A DNA stretch of 64,000 bases from Acephala macrosclerotiorum (taxonomy: Eukaryota; Ascomycota; Leotiomycetes; Helotiales; Mollisiaceae), in contig MU119233.1 of assembly GCA_014904845.1 (NCBI GenBank), forward strand, positions 300,611 through 364,610, written 5' to 3'. Made by a program: the position numbers and the translations under genes. This document shows, piece by piece, positions 40,460-52,870 of this stretch. Position 1 is the first letter of the stretch, and every line of letters begins with the position of its first letter. The notes beneath the pieces were generated by a model, which was not told the origin of the DNA, did no database searches, and saw nothing but the letters and a program-made list of their open reading frames with translations.

Positions 40460-42845
40460 TCAAATCTCGCTCAAAAATCCGCCAGCTTGGGCAAACTTCA
40501 TCTGATACTCCCGTAGGTCGGCCCAATTCCTCAACTCTTCTTCCTCATCGACAACGCCATCAGCAGAATCGCTTCGTATACCGGGACTGATTCGCTCGAG
40601 CTTCATCAGGACGTCCAGGAATCGGCTGAGATACTCTTCGTTCTTGACCGCCAAGGGGCCCTTTCGGCTTTGTGGTGACTCGATGAGAGTTGACGCGATT
40701 TGGCGGATCTTGTTGATCTGTAAAACGTTAGATATATGTGAATCGGAGGAATCTGCTACTTACAAAGCTACCACCGTTCGGCTCCATGTTGACCTGATTG
40801 ATGCAGCTCAACATGGTGAGTAGATCCTTGACGATGCTCTCCCGCTCATCCATGACATTGGTCTGATCATGGTGGCTAGTAGGTTCTGACTTGGGTAGCA
40901 TGTTGTCCAGGCCACGAGCCATGACACCTGGGCTGCTCAACTGCGGCTCTCCACCAGCATTGGCGCTCATCTTCTCATGAGTCTCCGCAAGATTGCAGTA
41001 CTTCTCAACAATGTAGGATCTCGTACCAAGCTGACTTGCGTAGATGTTGGCCTTCTGGATCTCGTACTGCAGTCGTCGCTTAGCTTCGGTCATCAATTGT
41101 GCATCACCTGGCTGCTGTCCGTTGGATCTCATGCCGGGATATTCAGTGATGGGAGGATAGTATTGCGTAACTGGAGCAGACGCAGCAAACTCTCCTGGTC
41201 TCGGGCCAGGTTGAAGAAGCAGTTCACGCGGAGCATTATCAACTGCGTGCTTGCAGCTACGCAGACACTCCTCTAAGACTCGCTTCTGTCGGGTCCAGTC
41301 GAAAACCTCATCAATACCATAAGCCAACTCCATTGTTGCAAGAGGTGCTGTGGTCATGTAGACTTTGACGTTGAGATTGAAGCCTGTCAGCTTAGAGATC
41401 GTGCCTGCAGGTTGCGGGTCGACATGGTCAACGTAGATGTATTCATCGTCGACTTCCATGGGTAGAGGAGGATATGGGTCAGTTGGGGTAGGAGGAGGCA
41501 TCAGAAGCTCGCCAAAGCTGGAACCAAGTTGTTGAATTGAACTGTATCTCGTTAGAAGAATTGAAACAATGTGGTTGAGAGACCATACCCAATTCCAACA
41601 AACATAACCCAGAAGACTCTCCTGCCAATCTCCTGACGAATAAAATCGACTTGTTGAGGTTGAGTTTCAAAAGTGCTAACACCACCACCAAATGCGGCTG
41701 GCAATGCTCCAACCGACAAGAGACCTGGGTCTTTGAGCTTGTGCGCACCAAGAACTCTTGCAATAGTCAATGTCTCCCCAAAGTACAGCCGAGTTTGCCT
41801 CCATTGGAAAGTGTATGCACCGGCCAACCCCAGGAAGTAGCTCGTAACAGCATCATAGATAGAAAGGTCCTTGTCAAGATAACCTGCGCCTCGTGCTTCG
41901 ACTGCAACCTTGTGGCATCGATCGACCAAGCTCATGGAATTGGGGAAGAGATGCTCGCGGTGTTGGGCTTTGAGATGTAGTCGCGGCTTGCGGGGGAATG
42001 ATGCGACTAGAGCTCCGATCATGGATGCAAGAAGTGCAAGGAAATTAGGATTCTTGAGATCTTCTCTGCCATTGAAGGCGGCTCTGAAGGACGGTTCGTG
42101 CGGGAAGGGGCATAGTGGATGGATGTAGGTGAAGAAGTCATCGACCAACAGCTCGAGTGTGGAGAAAGGGCAAATCGACTCGGCATTGAGGACGGCGTGA
42201 GAGGAGAAGGAGGCGAGCGTCGCTGCGACATTGTTGGGCGATGTAGGCGTAGAGAAACTTCCTCCGCCAGGCGACTCCTCCAACTTCCGCTTCTTGATAG
42301 CTTCTGCGTGCCTATTTGGCGGACCGCGACGTCTGCTGGGTCGATCGAAGGTACATGGGATGTCTAGAGAGGCACAAGCCTTGCATGGCGGGCCAGACTC
42401 GTCGCACTTGGGACGAAAGCGGTCAGCATTTCTCTTTCATCGCACCTCTCGAGCGACTTACCTTCACCTTGCGGATGCTGCACGAATCGCACGCCTTGCG
42501 CAAACGCGCCTTGGGCGTATCTCCTCCGCTGCCAGACGCGGGTTGCGGAACTGACATTGGTGCTTGTTGTAGGTCGTCGCCGTGTCCATGTCCATGCCCA
42601 TTTGTATGTCCGTGACCATTGCTATAGGGCGACGGGGATTGCAATTGCGGTCCAGTTTGGTGGTCGTACTGGTAGGGCGAGTGGATGGGGATGCCGTGCT
42701 GTGAATGCACCGACAGAGGGTCGCCATGGTGGCCGCCGGGACTGGGGACTTGAATACTTGGATGAGGGTGCGGATGGGCATTGGGATGTTGCGGGTGTTG
42801 TGGAAGAGGAGAATAGTTTCCTCCCGGTGGCGGATAGCCCGACAT
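40460..42845 (-). CDS. Zn2Cys6 transcription factor with fungal-specific TF domain
   Basis: Four exons: 42462-42845, 41589-42406, 40764-41541 and 40460-40717, with introns of 55, 47 and 46 bp. All are GT..AG and phases close. The first exon is rich in His, Pro and Gly, then reaches ACDSCSIRKVK. The binuclear cluster is completed in exon 2 by CDESGPPCKACASLDIPC, so an intron splits it. A basic linker SRRRGPPNRHAEAIKKRK follows. The middle homology domain begins around SICPFSTLELLVDDFFTYIH and extends through FWVMFVGIGSIQQLG. The protein is nuclear and binds CGG-type half-sites. The linker and domain are conserved in Pezizomycotina, but I cannot name the regulon. All six zinc ligands are intact. 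The start at 42845 (MSGYPPPGGN) was preferred to an upstream in-frame ATG. Confidence 0.88.
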
Positions 42846-44931
42846 CTTGTATCGTGCTCTGTGCTCTGTGCTCTGCTGAGCTTGTCGGCGCACTGGTTGG
42901 AGTGGTCGGCGAGTCGTCGGCAGAAGTGTGGTGTTGAGATCGGGTCGACCTGGGTGTCGACGTTGTAGAGGGGAGGGTGAGGGGAGGGTACGGGAAGGTA
43001 GGGAAGGTGAGGAAAGGCGCGCGAAGACTGCTTTTAAAGGCGCGAACCCTTGGTGAATTGGGTGTTCACGAGTCTGGGGGAGAACCAGAGCGCGCCAGAT
43101 CGAAAGGTGAATGCCAGTTCGCGGAGAGACTGGAAAGTGAGAAGCTGCAACTGGTTTCGAAAAATTTGTTCACGCAGTGAACGTCCAAGTCCAAGTGCAG
43201 GGCAACCCGATTGTGACGCGCTTCCCTTCCTCGCTCGCATACACGCCACAGCACCAGAACCTGGTATGAAAGTATGAAAGTATGACAGACAGCTGCCACT
43301 CTTCTTCCTTTCTTCCTTTCTTCCTTTCTTCCTTTCTTCAATTCTTCAAGCTCCCTCCTTTTCTTCGACTGCTTGAGATTCTGCTCTGCGCAGTTCGTTC
43401 GGCGTTATTATTTCGTGATCAGAGCCAGGATCCAGCAACTCTTGGTCCTTGTGGTCCGGTGGTCCCTGGTTTTGCTACAGGGCTCAACGGAAAATTCTTG
43501 GAGCGGGGCCGTGGGCGTGAGTCGTGAATTCCGTCTCAGCACTTTCGATGTTGATATTGACCAAGACGGGCAGATATATCAAACCAAACCTCCATTTCTT
43601 CTCGAAGCTGCACTGGCCGTGATACCTCCACGTTGATACGCGGCAGGGCGTTATGGTGGATCTCGCTCAAGCATTCCTCTGCATGCGGTGAGGTTTGATG
43701 TAAAGGTTATGAGGTGAGGCAAGAAAGATATCGAACGACCGGTGCGAGTGCATAACCAGCCCACTTAAGTATCTACAGAGGACCATACATGGAGACACCA
43801 CCCCAGCATTTAGAGTTTACGCACAGCATGACCAGGGACTTCTTCTCGCTCTTCTATTTGATCTTCTAGCTGGGAATCATCCCGCTAAGCGCGGCTGTCA
43901 AGCACCAAAGAGGAAGCACGAGTCATGGCCACTCCGTTTGGAATTACTTGACGAGCGTTGAAGTTTCAATCGCCTTACCATCTCGTCTGATCTGAACAAA
44001 GGGATTGGAATCCTCGAACATCCTAGGAGAAGCTTCCTTTGATGTCATCGAAAGCAGGTACCACCATACCACAACGAAGAGCAGATCTCGTTGTTTCTAC
44101 AGCCAGTACACTACACATCGTTGTCGACTTTGCGTATTTTCCCATTCCCCACTGCCTGCCTTCTCCAGTTCGCCCAAAGCTTCTACGCTGGGTACATTCC
44201 GTATGCCTAGGTTTTACTATTCATTTTATATTGGTGCGTTATTGCTCCCTGGAGCTTGGCGACGGGATATACTTTCTAGCGGTCTTCCAGAAAGGAGGAG
44301 AGCGGAAAGGAAATCTGTCAGATGCGCATACGGAAACTCAAATCCAAAGAGAGTTTCCTACAAACCCACACACGTGCTGCTTTCCTCAATCCTGATCAAG
44401 TAGATCATATAGATATGGAGACTATAGCTTCACGATCCTAAGCCTCGAGCTCGAAAGCCGTCAGTTGCCTTTATTTCCCGATGCCCGACGGGCAAGAAGC
44501 TTCGCCGTTGCAGATGATGGAGGTTGTTTTATTGAGCTGCAAGTGATACCGTATTGCAAGGCGGATGAACGGGGTTCCTTTCTGAGAGGATGTCGCAACC
44601 TTGAATCGCGCGGCTTGAGTCAGTTCTCAGACCGAGTAACCTCGTAAAGGAGCATGTGTACGAGGACGTGATTCCTTGATATTTCGGAATGTCTTACTTC
44701 TCGGACTTTGAAACGTCCTCAAAGTATCCAGGGTAGTCAAGAGGAAGGTGGAGTATTGCTGCCGAAGCCCTTATGATCAGACTTGGAAATTACTGGCGAA
44801 CTGCTGAAGGTCTAGCTGCCTCTACCTCTGTCTACTTCTTGGCGGATCTCATCTATTCTACGTCTGTATACCTTCGCCTATGCTCTCTTCTATGCTGTCT
44901 ACTAGATCTCATCTATATCCAATGCGTCTAT
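42846..44931. other. Long intergenic region upstream of the Zn2Cys6 gene
   Basis: No gene supported. A pyrimidine-rich microsatellite lies at 43305-43336. The large 2-kb upstream region is common for fungal regulatory genes. No known operator is recognised. Confidence 0.4.
43305..43336. repeat. Microsatellite (TTCCTTTC), four copies
   Basis: Four perfect copies of TTCCTTTC in tandem, about 460 bp upstream of the Zn2Cys6 start. Polypyrimidine tracts are frequent in fungal promoters. Confidence 0.85.
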
Positions 44932-46483
44932 TTAGATCTTTATCCTCAACTTCGGACTCTTCGCATACCTGGCAGCAAGCAAAAGGCAACATCCAATGAT
45001 CAAATCCACCCCTGCAAAGATCTGCGCATAAGTATAACTTCCCCCTTTCCTCTGAATCAACTGCCCAGCAATCGGCGGTCCAGTCAACACCGCAAAACTC
45101 ACAATCGAAAACACCATCCCCATCCTCGTCCCCTGCATTCTTGGATCCGTCGTCAAGCTGCTTAATGTCGCAGGAAACAAGCTCTGGATCGCGGCTCCCA
45201 TCAACCCATACACCACTGCCCACGCATACAATCCTCCTCGAGAGTCGACCGCGATCCAACAGAAGCAGAGCGCGGAGCTGATCAGAATTACGGGAATGAT
45301 GGAGTTCATGGGTCCGAAGTAGCGATCTGCGAGGAAGTTCGGAGCAACTCGGCCAAGGACTCCGACGCCGTTGAGAGTGATGAGAAGGTTGATAGATTCG
45401 GTATATGGCAGGCCGATGATCGAGCGGGCGAACGAGCCGATGTAGTAGAACGCAAAATATACACCCCAGAAGTTCTACTCCTCATCAGCATATCACGCCC
45501 CTTTCTCTGCTTTCACATCTGGACTTACAAAAAACATCCCAGCCGCAAACAACACATACGGCGCCTCCTTAAAGCTCTTCCAATCAACCAACTCCCCGGT
45601 CCTCCTCGGTGGAATCCTAGGTCGGATCCCAGCATTACAGATTATCAGACATCCAAGTTGTATGAACCCCAAACTCCTCATCGTCCATGCAAACCCAATC
45701 TTAGGAAGCAACTGCTGCACCATAGCCGGAAACACCATTCCACCCGTCGCACTTCCAGCAGCCGCGATCCCAAGAGCAAGACTCCTCTTCTTCGAAAAAT
45801 ATGTACTGAGCAAACTCAAACTTGGACAAAACAAACACCCGTTTCCCAGCCCACAACACACTCCCTGTGCTAAAAACAGTTGCCAGTAGCTAGTCGAAAG
45901 CGAAGTCATGAATAATCCAAATATGGCGAGAAAAGAACCAACGAGGAAAACGGGACGGAAATATCCAGCGTCTGTCAAGCGGCCGGTGAATGTACCGATG
46001 AAGAAGAGGAGAAATACTTGGATGGAGCCGACCCAGGATATGTCGGAGGGGGGTCGGGAGAGGGAGGTAACGTAGTAGGTTTGGAAGACGCCGAAGGAGT
46101 TTATGAAGCCCCAGGTGTTCATTATTACTAGGTGGCCTAGGGCGGCTGGGTTGTGTCAGTTGGACGGAGGGGAGAGGAGGGTAGCAAGTACCTTGTGTCC
46201 ATCCTACCATGCCTCCATCTGGCGGTGGTCCGGGATCTTTCCAGCTGCTTTTCGTGCTTGTTCGAGTGACGGCTCCTCCCTTGATATTCCCTGTCTCGTT
46301 GGTTGCTTCTGGGTATGCCTCAATATCCAGCTTCTCTGTCAAGGATAGATACTGTCTCTGTCTTTCTACCTCCTCTGCATCAGTGTGTGAGGACTCAATG
46401 TGTATGGATGATGTATCGGCATCTTTATGATCTTTGTCGAACGTGTAGGAGGAGGAACTTGAGAATGGCGGTTGTACTGCCAT
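44932..46483 (-). CDS. MFS monocarboxylate-type transporter
   Basis: Three exons: 46192-46483, 45529-46145 and 44932-45474, with introns of 46 and 54 bp and exact phases. The N-terminal cytosolic tail is acidic and ends DPGPPPDGG, the PDGG motif that precedes helix 1 in MCT-type porters. AALGHLVIMNTWGFINSFGV and TGRLTDAGYFRPV follow. The C-terminal half shows TLNGVGVLGRVAPNFLADRYFGP, typical of the fungal MCH/MCT clade. About twelve membrane helices are predicted by hydrophobicity. The substrate is likely a small organic acid or related solute; not determinable here. The gene is intact. Confidence 0.88.
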
Positions 46484-47457
46484 TGTTGCATGTGTTTGCT
46501 TGACTCTGGGTTTGGATACGGAAGTGTATATCCTTGAGAAAAGAAGAAATTGAGAGTGGGATGTCAAGTTGAGTGTTTGAAGCTATCAGATGCACTTGTG
46601 AATGAGGACTGAAACTGATCACCTCCTCTGCAGTGAGGCCAATTGATGCTAACGGAACAACCAACAGCATTCAATCAATGAAGGACTGGAAGTGAGACAA
46701 AGAAATGCAAAAGATGACTCGATGAGAAATTCAACTTTGAGAAAATCCCCGACCTAACGTTAGATAGCGCAGGCGGGACCCGCCGAGGAATTTGACAGAC
46801 TCGTGGAGCTCAATGGCGAAGTGAACAGCAGCAGCGTCGATCCTCAAGCCTGGAGCTCTGTTTACAATGCATTCTTTGCACATGCTGACGGGAGAGGAAC
46901 CCCGTTAGAGATACACGAAAGAATATGCAGTCTAGAGGAGAGGAGGAAAAGAGAGATGTTGAAAGGTGGGAGGGAGATTTGAGGATGCAGAGATACACCT
47001 TTTTCCCGTGGGCGGAACGCTGCCGCTCTGCCGACTAGGCATGAGATGCCGATGTCGGGAATAGCGGGGTAGTTTTGGAGGGGCAATCTATAGGGAATTT
47101 TTAGGAAGCTTGGATTGCAAAGAAAGGTTACAAACATTTCTGTTTCTCGTTCATGATTCTTTTGTTTTTCTCGCTGAGCAGGTAAATGCATCTAGGTGCT
47201 GTAGAGTCTGGTGTCGAACCCCACTTGCCTCTTTGGGCGCAACTGTCACGTCAGGAAACGAGCAGGAGAAGTTCTTGATCCCATTCATGTTCCTTGCGAT
47301 TGATTCTTCAATCTCTACTCTTCCAAACACTAAGTCAATTGCAATATCAGACAATTGCCTCGACCCCATCCACAATAATATCTGGTTGAGCTTTTGTAAA
47401 CTTTGCTATCACAAGCAGTACCGTCAAGGATTCCCTTCCCAGACCATCTGGCGCATC
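46484..47457. other. Intergenic region
   Basis: No supported gene. It includes the transporter promoter. tRNA-like fragments were examined and rejected (see rejected items). Confidence 0.4.
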
Positions 47458-48660
47458 TTACATCACTCTCTTTTCAACTTCAACTATCATTGTTAGCGAG
47501 GACTTCGGCGCAGCAGTTGTGGAAAAGCAACCTTTCTCTCCATCTAAGAGTCGGTTCATGTACTCGTACAACTCAACCACGGCACAACCAAGGGATGTCC
47601 TCCTCCTATTCTCAACAATCTTTGCGCTTTCGATCTCCGATCTGTCCAAAACCAGCATGCTGTCTTCGGTATAAAGCCTTTTCCACCTTTTGTTCTCAGG
47701 AAGAGGTGCTACAGCATATCCTTTGTCGTACAGGGATATTCCCAACGAGTCGAACCGGTGAACCTGACTTCATTATCTTTGTCAAACTTTGGATCTGCAA
47801 AATATAGATTAAAGACCTTACTCGATGTTGTATGTTGTATTCAATTTCGGATCTCGGGTATTGAAAGTGTTGGTAATCATGCCGCAAGTAGGAGGTAGTG
47901 ATCCCGCCTTTGCTCACCTGCGTTCTCTACACATTTCTATCACTGCGAGAGGATTTGGTGTCTCTGATCAAGTGTCAGCGGGGGATGGTCTCTGTGTTCA
48001 TAATTAAGTGGGCTTACCGAAGCTCAGAACAGGGCCAAGTCCTTTCGCTTTTATAACTGCACTGAAATCAGCAGAAACTCTAAATTGTCGATCCGAAATC
48101 TCACTCGTGAGTTGAATTTGCTGCCTTTCCAGATCAAATTTTAAATCGATTCCTTCGCCACAAGTGGCGAAGGTAACTCTTCTAAGGAATCAATATACGC
48201 TCTATTTTTCATCTCTCGCGCAATATCACCGGCCTTGCGTGTGGAGATGTATGTGTTCAAACCATTCCGCATTCAATGACATTTTGAGCTTGAAAGGAGC
48301 ATCGAACTCCGCTTATAGAAATCCAGAATAGATCGGTCTGCTTTTGGGAGTAGAGAAGGCGATTGTAGTCAAGTCCCATACTGGCTCCTTGCAACTGAAT
48401 GTTGTCAATAAATGTACGAGAGTGTTTTAATTGAGAATTACCAAATTCAATACAGCATCTAGCAATGATGAAGAGGCCTGATATATGGCCAATAATCCGT
48501 CGCCTGTCACAGTGACCCAAGCTGTGGTGCTTAGAGCATGGGTGGAGCAAGACTCGGTCTTGAGATAAGGCCCCAGATTTTCTTTTGACAGAGCGGGACC
48601 AGTACAATGCGTCGTCGTTGAGGAATTGCAGATCTGTTGAATTTCTCCATCAACTAATTA
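47458..48660 (-). pseudogene. Unidentified coding remnant, minus strand
   Basis: Several good-quality coding pieces in different frames are read on the minus strand. They include a piece near 48540-48420 (STTAWVTVTGDGLLAIYQAS, then LLDAVLNL), one near 48200-48020 (GIDLKFDLERQQIQL, FRVSADFSAVIKAKG) that ends at a possible GTAAGC donor, and a last open piece 47745-47458 (HRFDSLGISLYDKGYAV, VENRRRTSLGCAVVELYEY). Stops and frame changes separate the pieces. Introns explain some changes (ACAG and CAG acceptors are visible) but not all. No domain is recognised. It may be a multi-exon gene I cannot resolve or a decayed one. Confidence 0.35.
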
Positions 48661-49400
48661 AGTAGCGGCCTTGAAACTAGGATTTATCATAACCTAATTA
48701 AACCTGGACCATTGCAACGGAGAATCCCTGAGACCACGCAGAGAGAATTGTCGTTGTCTGTGGTAACCCCGGCCTGCGGAATGTTTTTCTGATCTCCGAT
48801 ATTTCTATTTTCTTTCTTTGCGACTTGTAAGGCGCTTCTTTCTAGACTTAATAACGTGAGAGGCAATGCTCGAGAAACCGGAGAGGCCCGCAGTCTTGCA
48901 GTACTGATGGAAAGAAGTACAAGTCTCGTATGACTTTCGCAATTCTATTTTCAAGAAAGGAAAGATGATACAATACCAAGCGGATAAGGTGGAAATCCCA
49001 CAATACGCGACACGAGAGGATATGACTCGACTCAGTGTACATGGGAAGAAGATGTATTCCCAAGAAGCTGAAGTAGGGAGACTGCTACGATGGTAGAGTG
49101 AGGCTTAGCTACAGCCACATTCGATAAGCGACCAACCATAAGGGGGACGACTTTGCATTTTCTGCTCAGCTTCAGCCTTATAGAGGCTTAAGCAGTCGCG
49201 GCGGAGAAGAGAGGGGGAATTGTTAAGTAAAAGTACCGGTGACCACAAGAATATTAATAATTTAAATACTTTTTTATATGTATTTCCCAAGTCAACACCT
49301 TCCACGCACCAAGCGCTCCAAACTCCAAGCCCCAAGCCACCCCTAAGTCCAAGAATACGCCAAGCACCAAACAGACAGACCACTCCATAAAATAGTTCCC
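48661..49400. other. Intergenic region
   Basis: No gene supported; short frames only. Confidence 0.4.
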
Positions 49401-49967
49401 TCAAGGATGACCATTGGCGACGGGGCATGCAGGGTTAATCTTGCGATAGATATTGCCCCTTAAGAAAGTCCACTGGACCTCGTGGGTAGCATTAAACCTC
49501 TGCCAGATCGGCCATCCAGGGCAAGGCGGACCCCGCGTTCCACCACTAATCTCCCAAGAATGTTGGGCTCGCTTTCCTAGTTCGCCCTCGTTAATGGTGA
49601 TATTGTTGAAGATGAATGCGTTTATTGTAGCATTCATAGCCAGAATGAGAGGATTGGTGGCGTTGATATCCCTTCGTGAGATTGAAGAATGCAATGAGTG
49701 GCTAGCGGTGAAATTAGGACGGATGAAACCGTATGGGAGAAGCAGGTTGATGAAGGAGTGGAATGCGTATTCCTCGTCGAATTCCTCAATTGGCTGCACG
49801 AAGAGATGACCAAGCGACGACAATGATTCTGTGTGGTTAAGAACCGCGTTGATAGTGTCAGCGCGTTCAAGACCTTTGGCCTTGGACTGAGTACCGTTGA
49901 CGTTGAATGGTGAACCATGAACTGAAGTGGCCAGCAAGGCAAGAGCTACGGTTTTGAGAAAATGCAT
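49401..49967 (-). CDS. Small secreted, N-glycosylated protein (188 aa)
   Basis: Begins with a clear signal peptide, MHFLKTVALALLATSVHGS, with cleavage expected after HGS. The mature part has several N-x-S/T sequons (NGT, NHT, NFT, NAT, NIT). The dibasic site in ELGKRAQHSW could be a Kex2 site separating a C-terminal domain of about 60 residues. That domain has GTRGPPCPGWPIWQRF and a second Cys near NPACPVANGHP, so possibly one disulfide. The N-terminal part may be a propeptide. No known fold is recognised. Secreted small proteins of this type are effector candidates in plant-associated fungi, but there is no direct evidence here. Confidence 0.7.
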   Translation of the reverse strand: MHFLKTVALALLATSVHGSPFNVNGTQSKAKGLERADTINAVLNHTESLSSLGHLFVQPIEEFDEEYAFHSFINLLLPYGFIRPNFTASHSLHSSISRRDINATNPLILAMNATINAFIFNNITINEGELGKRAQHSWEISGGTRGPPCPGWPIWQRFNATHEVQWTFLRGNIYRKINPACPVANGHP

Positions 49968-50634
49968 CGTGGAGCCTGAGATGTCTGCGTGTCGCGAAAA
50001 CGGAAAGGTGTGAGTGAGAAGGAACGAGTGAAGTACAGAAGGAAGAGGTTGGCGGGAATAATCATAATTTATGGTCAACGGACTGACTATAAGGTGTGTA
50101 CAGTACCTACGGAAGAGTTTTTTTTTTTTTTTTTTGGCATCTTCAATATCGATGACTCTGCTGATTTTGGGAGCTCCGGAAGCTAGCTGCTAGAGTTGGT
50201 AATCTCGTCATGACGGGTCATAAATAGTCGTTCTCTTGCGGTTTAGAGGCGCTTTTAGCGTCCCGCTTGCCCTCTTCTTGTTTCTCCCCCATCTTAAAAC
50301 ATAGAAACGTCGAGTTTAAGCAAAGTAGCTGACGATATAAACGTTCGTAGTATCATTTAGTTAACTGTTAAATGATTGCACCCCATAGGCTTTAATCGGA
50401 AAGGTATGGTGTTGCTGCTCGCTCGGTGCACTTGCATCGCGACAACATGACTAACCTCGACTGTTCTAGAAGTGACGATAGAGACACAACCGTAGAATCA
50501 CGCCCACCCTAATAGGAGATCAAGATCGGAGTACGATATTTCTGCATGACTTTGAGCTACACTAGCTAGCCATTCTCCAAAACCCGTCGCTCAAACGCCA
50601 AATCAACCTAGTTAAAATGAAAGCATTGGTGAGA
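49968..50634. other. Intergenic region with a short poly(T) run at 50120
   Basis: No gene supported. A T-run of about 18 nt lies near 50120-50137. Confidence 0.4.
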
Positions 50635-52870
50635 TCACAGCTTGCTGTTCTCCTTCACACAACAGGCTTGACCCTCCTGCCCAATCACTACCTCCCCGGA
50701 TTCTTGCTGATGGGCCACACTCAGTAAGTTGCTCTTGTTGAAGGTTTGGGTGCTGGGAGGTACATCCAAAGCAGGATTTTTATCGAAGAAGTTGACAGGC
50801 TTGAGGGAAACCTTGAGGATCTCGCAAGGCATGACTGGGAAATCTTCGATACGAGGAACATGATTGATGCCGAACTGGACCCAGACAACGATGTCATCGT
50901 CGAGGACATTATCTTTGCGATCAGCAAAGCTGCGAACGCCAGTGCCGCCACGTGACTGATTGGTATACTTTCCTCCCGCATACAGCTCACCGTCCTTGTA
51001 GGAGGTAACGTAGATGTTGTGATCAGCGAATTCGGCACGCTTGGCATGGTAGCTGTCCTTGTCGGCAATGATCTTCTGGAATGGTGGTGCCATAATCTTG
51101 TATGCCACAGGCTTGCCATTGACGGGATTCTTCACTGACGCGTTCTGAATCTTGAAGATGCGATTTGCGTCATAGTTGAGATCGTAACCGCCGGACGTGG
51201 TTACTGGGGTCTCATTGACTGTGTATCCAACACCGTGAGGATTGAAGTCGGAGCGTGGCATAGGATGCGCTTCATCGTAGACCACACGATTGAGAGGGCC
51301 GTCAATCATAGGATCAACACGGAGGGAGAAGATGTGTTGATGGTGAGCAGCGAGAACGCCAGGATGGACAACAGTACCCCAAGGAACGCTGAGGCCTTCG
51401 TCAATAGGTTGTGTAGAGAGAATACCGGTAGCTCGGACTTCGTACATCACTTCTCCAGCCTGGTTGAACTGGAAAGCAAGAATGTACTCATAGTTGGAAA
51501 CGGTGATGATCGACTGCAAAACTAATTCTCGGTTTCGCACAATGGCAGCACGTCCTGTTCGGTAGTTGGTATGCTTCCATCCAATGCCGGCATCTTGCTC
51601 GTGGATGCAGACGCAGTTTGGCATTTCGAGTGGCTGGCCTTTGTCATCGCTCAAGACTGCAGAGAGGTAGTAGATGGATCCAAGACAATCGCATCCTAAT
51701 TGCAAATTGTTGGCCATGATACCCGCGCCAGCATCACCAAGGTCGAAAGCTTGCTTCTTGTGATATGGGTGGCGTGGATCAGCATAAGGAATCGCCATGT
51801 CAGAGAGTGAAAGGCGGTAGAATAGAGGTCGGCCAGCATAGTGCACATCGTACAAGACCATGCCTTCTCGTTGGTTGAAGCCAACCTTGAAATCCCATTT
51901 CTGCCATGAGACGGCATGACCTTGCTCGCTGAAGTTGGAAATCTGGAAGGAAGCACCTTCTGGCTGGACGACATTCAGGGGCTTCAAATCTGTTCGTAGC
52001 GTTTGAGCCTCTGGGATGTACTCGTTCGCAGGCTGAACTTTGTACGGAGTCGGCTCCTTGAGAGTGTTGTCTGCTCCAGTTGGGAGGTAGTCAATTCTTG
52101 TGACTTTCATGGTCTCGGCGCTGACAACTGGGGAGATGCTAAGAGGCATGGCGTAGTGGTTGCTGTCGAGTTCGGAGGAGTTGTTGGGGTCCCGGACGTA
52201 CAGGAAGCATTGGAACATTCTCTTATCGTCGGTGAAAAGTCCCTCGTTGACGCCATCGGATCCTGTTTTTGATCAGTACCTGATGAACTCAAGCTTGAAA
52301 TTGGAGCGTACCATAAATCCAAGGGTCACTGATGACGACGGTGCCTTCTGGAAGCTGCAGCTTGGCAATCTCTGCCTTCACCTGTTTATCTTCTAGTGCA
52401 ATTCGCTCCACATTGACGATTTCATCCCCGTCAGCATTACTGTGAATGTTTGGTCCGAGTCTGACGTTGCGCTCAACCTTGCCAAGACTTAGGTTGACAA
52501 TCGCTTCATGAAGTTTATCCTGTATTTGAATGTCAGATTATGGTCGAGCGATTGCCGAAACGACCAATAACGATGTAGAGCCATAGGTACTCACGGTGTT
52601 GCGGATGTAGTAAACCACGAAGCTCTTCCTCTCAACAATGGGGGTTAATTGTCCACCGTGCTCCGCAGCTAAAAAGGGAACCAACTCAGCCTTGCTGGGC
52701 TCTTGCAAAGTGATGACTTTGAATTGAAGATCGGTGTTCGATGGCCATAATCCCTTGATCAACCTCGCGCTTTCCTTGATTTCTGTTGCTGTCAAAGGGC
52801 CTAGAGGATGTTGAGGCGCGACCTTGCCACCGACATATGGGAGAGATACGGGAATTTGTTCGGTGGACAT
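50635..52870 (-). CDS. Peroxisomal copper amine oxidase (703 aa)
   Basis: Exons 52595-52870, 52312-52519 and 50635-52262. Introns of 75 and 49 bp close the phase. The protein oxidises primary amines to aldehyde, ammonia and hydrogen peroxide. The N-terminal small domains lead to the catalytic domain. The topaquinone tyrosine is in VSNYEYILAF (about residue 419), the catalytic Asp in the segment before it (YYLSAVLSDD lies in the corresponding region), copper ligands in HHQHIFSLRVD, and the third His in FGINHVPRIEDFPVMP. The last three residues are SKL, a type 1 peroxisomal targeting signal, so catalase can remove the peroxide. The length is normal for the family and no defect was seen. Typical substrates are methylamine or longer amines as nitrogen source. 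Confidence 0.93.

Noticed and set aside
46990..47060. Possible tRNA D-arm (GCCTAGTCGGCAGAGC on the minus strand)
   Set aside because: The anticodon loop would lack T33, and no T-arm or acceptor pairing fits.
47195..47240. GGGGTTCGACACC (minus strand), a T-arm look-alike
   Set aside because: The 5' acceptor strand that should pair with the following bases is absent at the right distance.
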